28,688 nucleotides of DNA from Elysia marginata (taxonomy: Eukaryota; Mollusca; Gastropoda; Plakobranchidae): positions 217,219 to 245,906 of the forward strand of contig BMAT01012098.1 in the NCBI GenBank assembly GCA_019649035.1, in the 5' to 3' direction. Numbering within the stretch: position 1 is the stretch's first letter; each line of letters begins with the position of its first letter. The notes below the pieces were generated by a model. It saw only the letters and a program-made list of their open reading frames with translations. It ran no database searches and was not told where the DNA came from. A program made the translations under genes and the position numbers. Shown here one piece after another: positions 28,625 to 28,688 of this stretch.

Positions 28625-28688
28625 GTCTCATGCTTGAACGTGCTGCGATACTACATGCTCAAAAATGTGTTAACTTCCAAAATGAATA

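Noticed and set aside
1..28688. CRISPR array, operon, prophage or other prokaryotic system
   Set aside because: No spaced direct repeats, no dense coding and no Shine-Dalgarno-led genes; the intron-rich gene shows animal nuclear DNA.

Overview
This is a window of AT-rich animal nuclear DNA. Genes are split by GT-AG introns, most intergenic and intronic sequence is non-coding, and there are degraded transposons, simple repeats and a tRNA-derived SINE. The only protein-coding gene I can support lies on the minus strand and fills positions 10193 to about 27651. It is the cyclin-G-associated kinase/auxilin orthologue (GAK type). The SINE style, a CR1/L2-like LINE fragment and the repeat landscape suggest a mollusc or another lophotrochozoan. 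That placement is a guess from general resemblance.

I reconstructed 22 consecutive coding exons by hand from 27651 down to 10193. All 21 introns have GT at the donor and AG at the acceptor, and every exon length agrees with the reading phase of its neighbours. Joined, they give 3804 nt: 1267 codons plus a TGA stop. In order the protein has: the kinase from just after the N-lobe ([16 protein letters not shown]), a conserved linker, a PTEN-like pseudophosphatase (HCLDGK), a C2 domain, a long disordered segment with clathrin-box and AP2-binding motifs, a Q-rich spacer, and a C-terminal J domain (HPD). The first kinase exons (glycine loop and ATP-binding lysine) are not found and probably lie beyond position 28688, so the gene is 5' partial here. 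Residue numbers in this annotation start at the first visible codon.

Left of the gene, 1-10192 holds no convincing coding sequence. It has a (GA)15 microsatellite, a CpG-rich 0.5 kb island with CRE, E2F-like, YY1 and ETS-like motifs (about 4290-4860), two pogo/Tigger-like MITE relics sharing AAAGTCAACACCTC termini, and a palindromic direct repeat near 7350-7450. The introns hold two related elements with CAGGGATGC inverted termini (12576-13745 with a 6-bp target duplication; 17444-18107), a third pogo-like relic (16171-16490), a dead LINE 3' end (about 26765-27480), a second LINE/SINE-type tail (about 21099-21170), several perfect short tandem duplications and a strong G-quadruplex motif.

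I found no novel multi-gene system. The most unusual points are: the CAGGGATGC element sits 27 nt from a splice acceptor and may supply its branch point; the whole clathrin/AP2-binding linker is made of three consecutive symmetric 1-1 exons; and the isolated promoter-like island has no visible gene.
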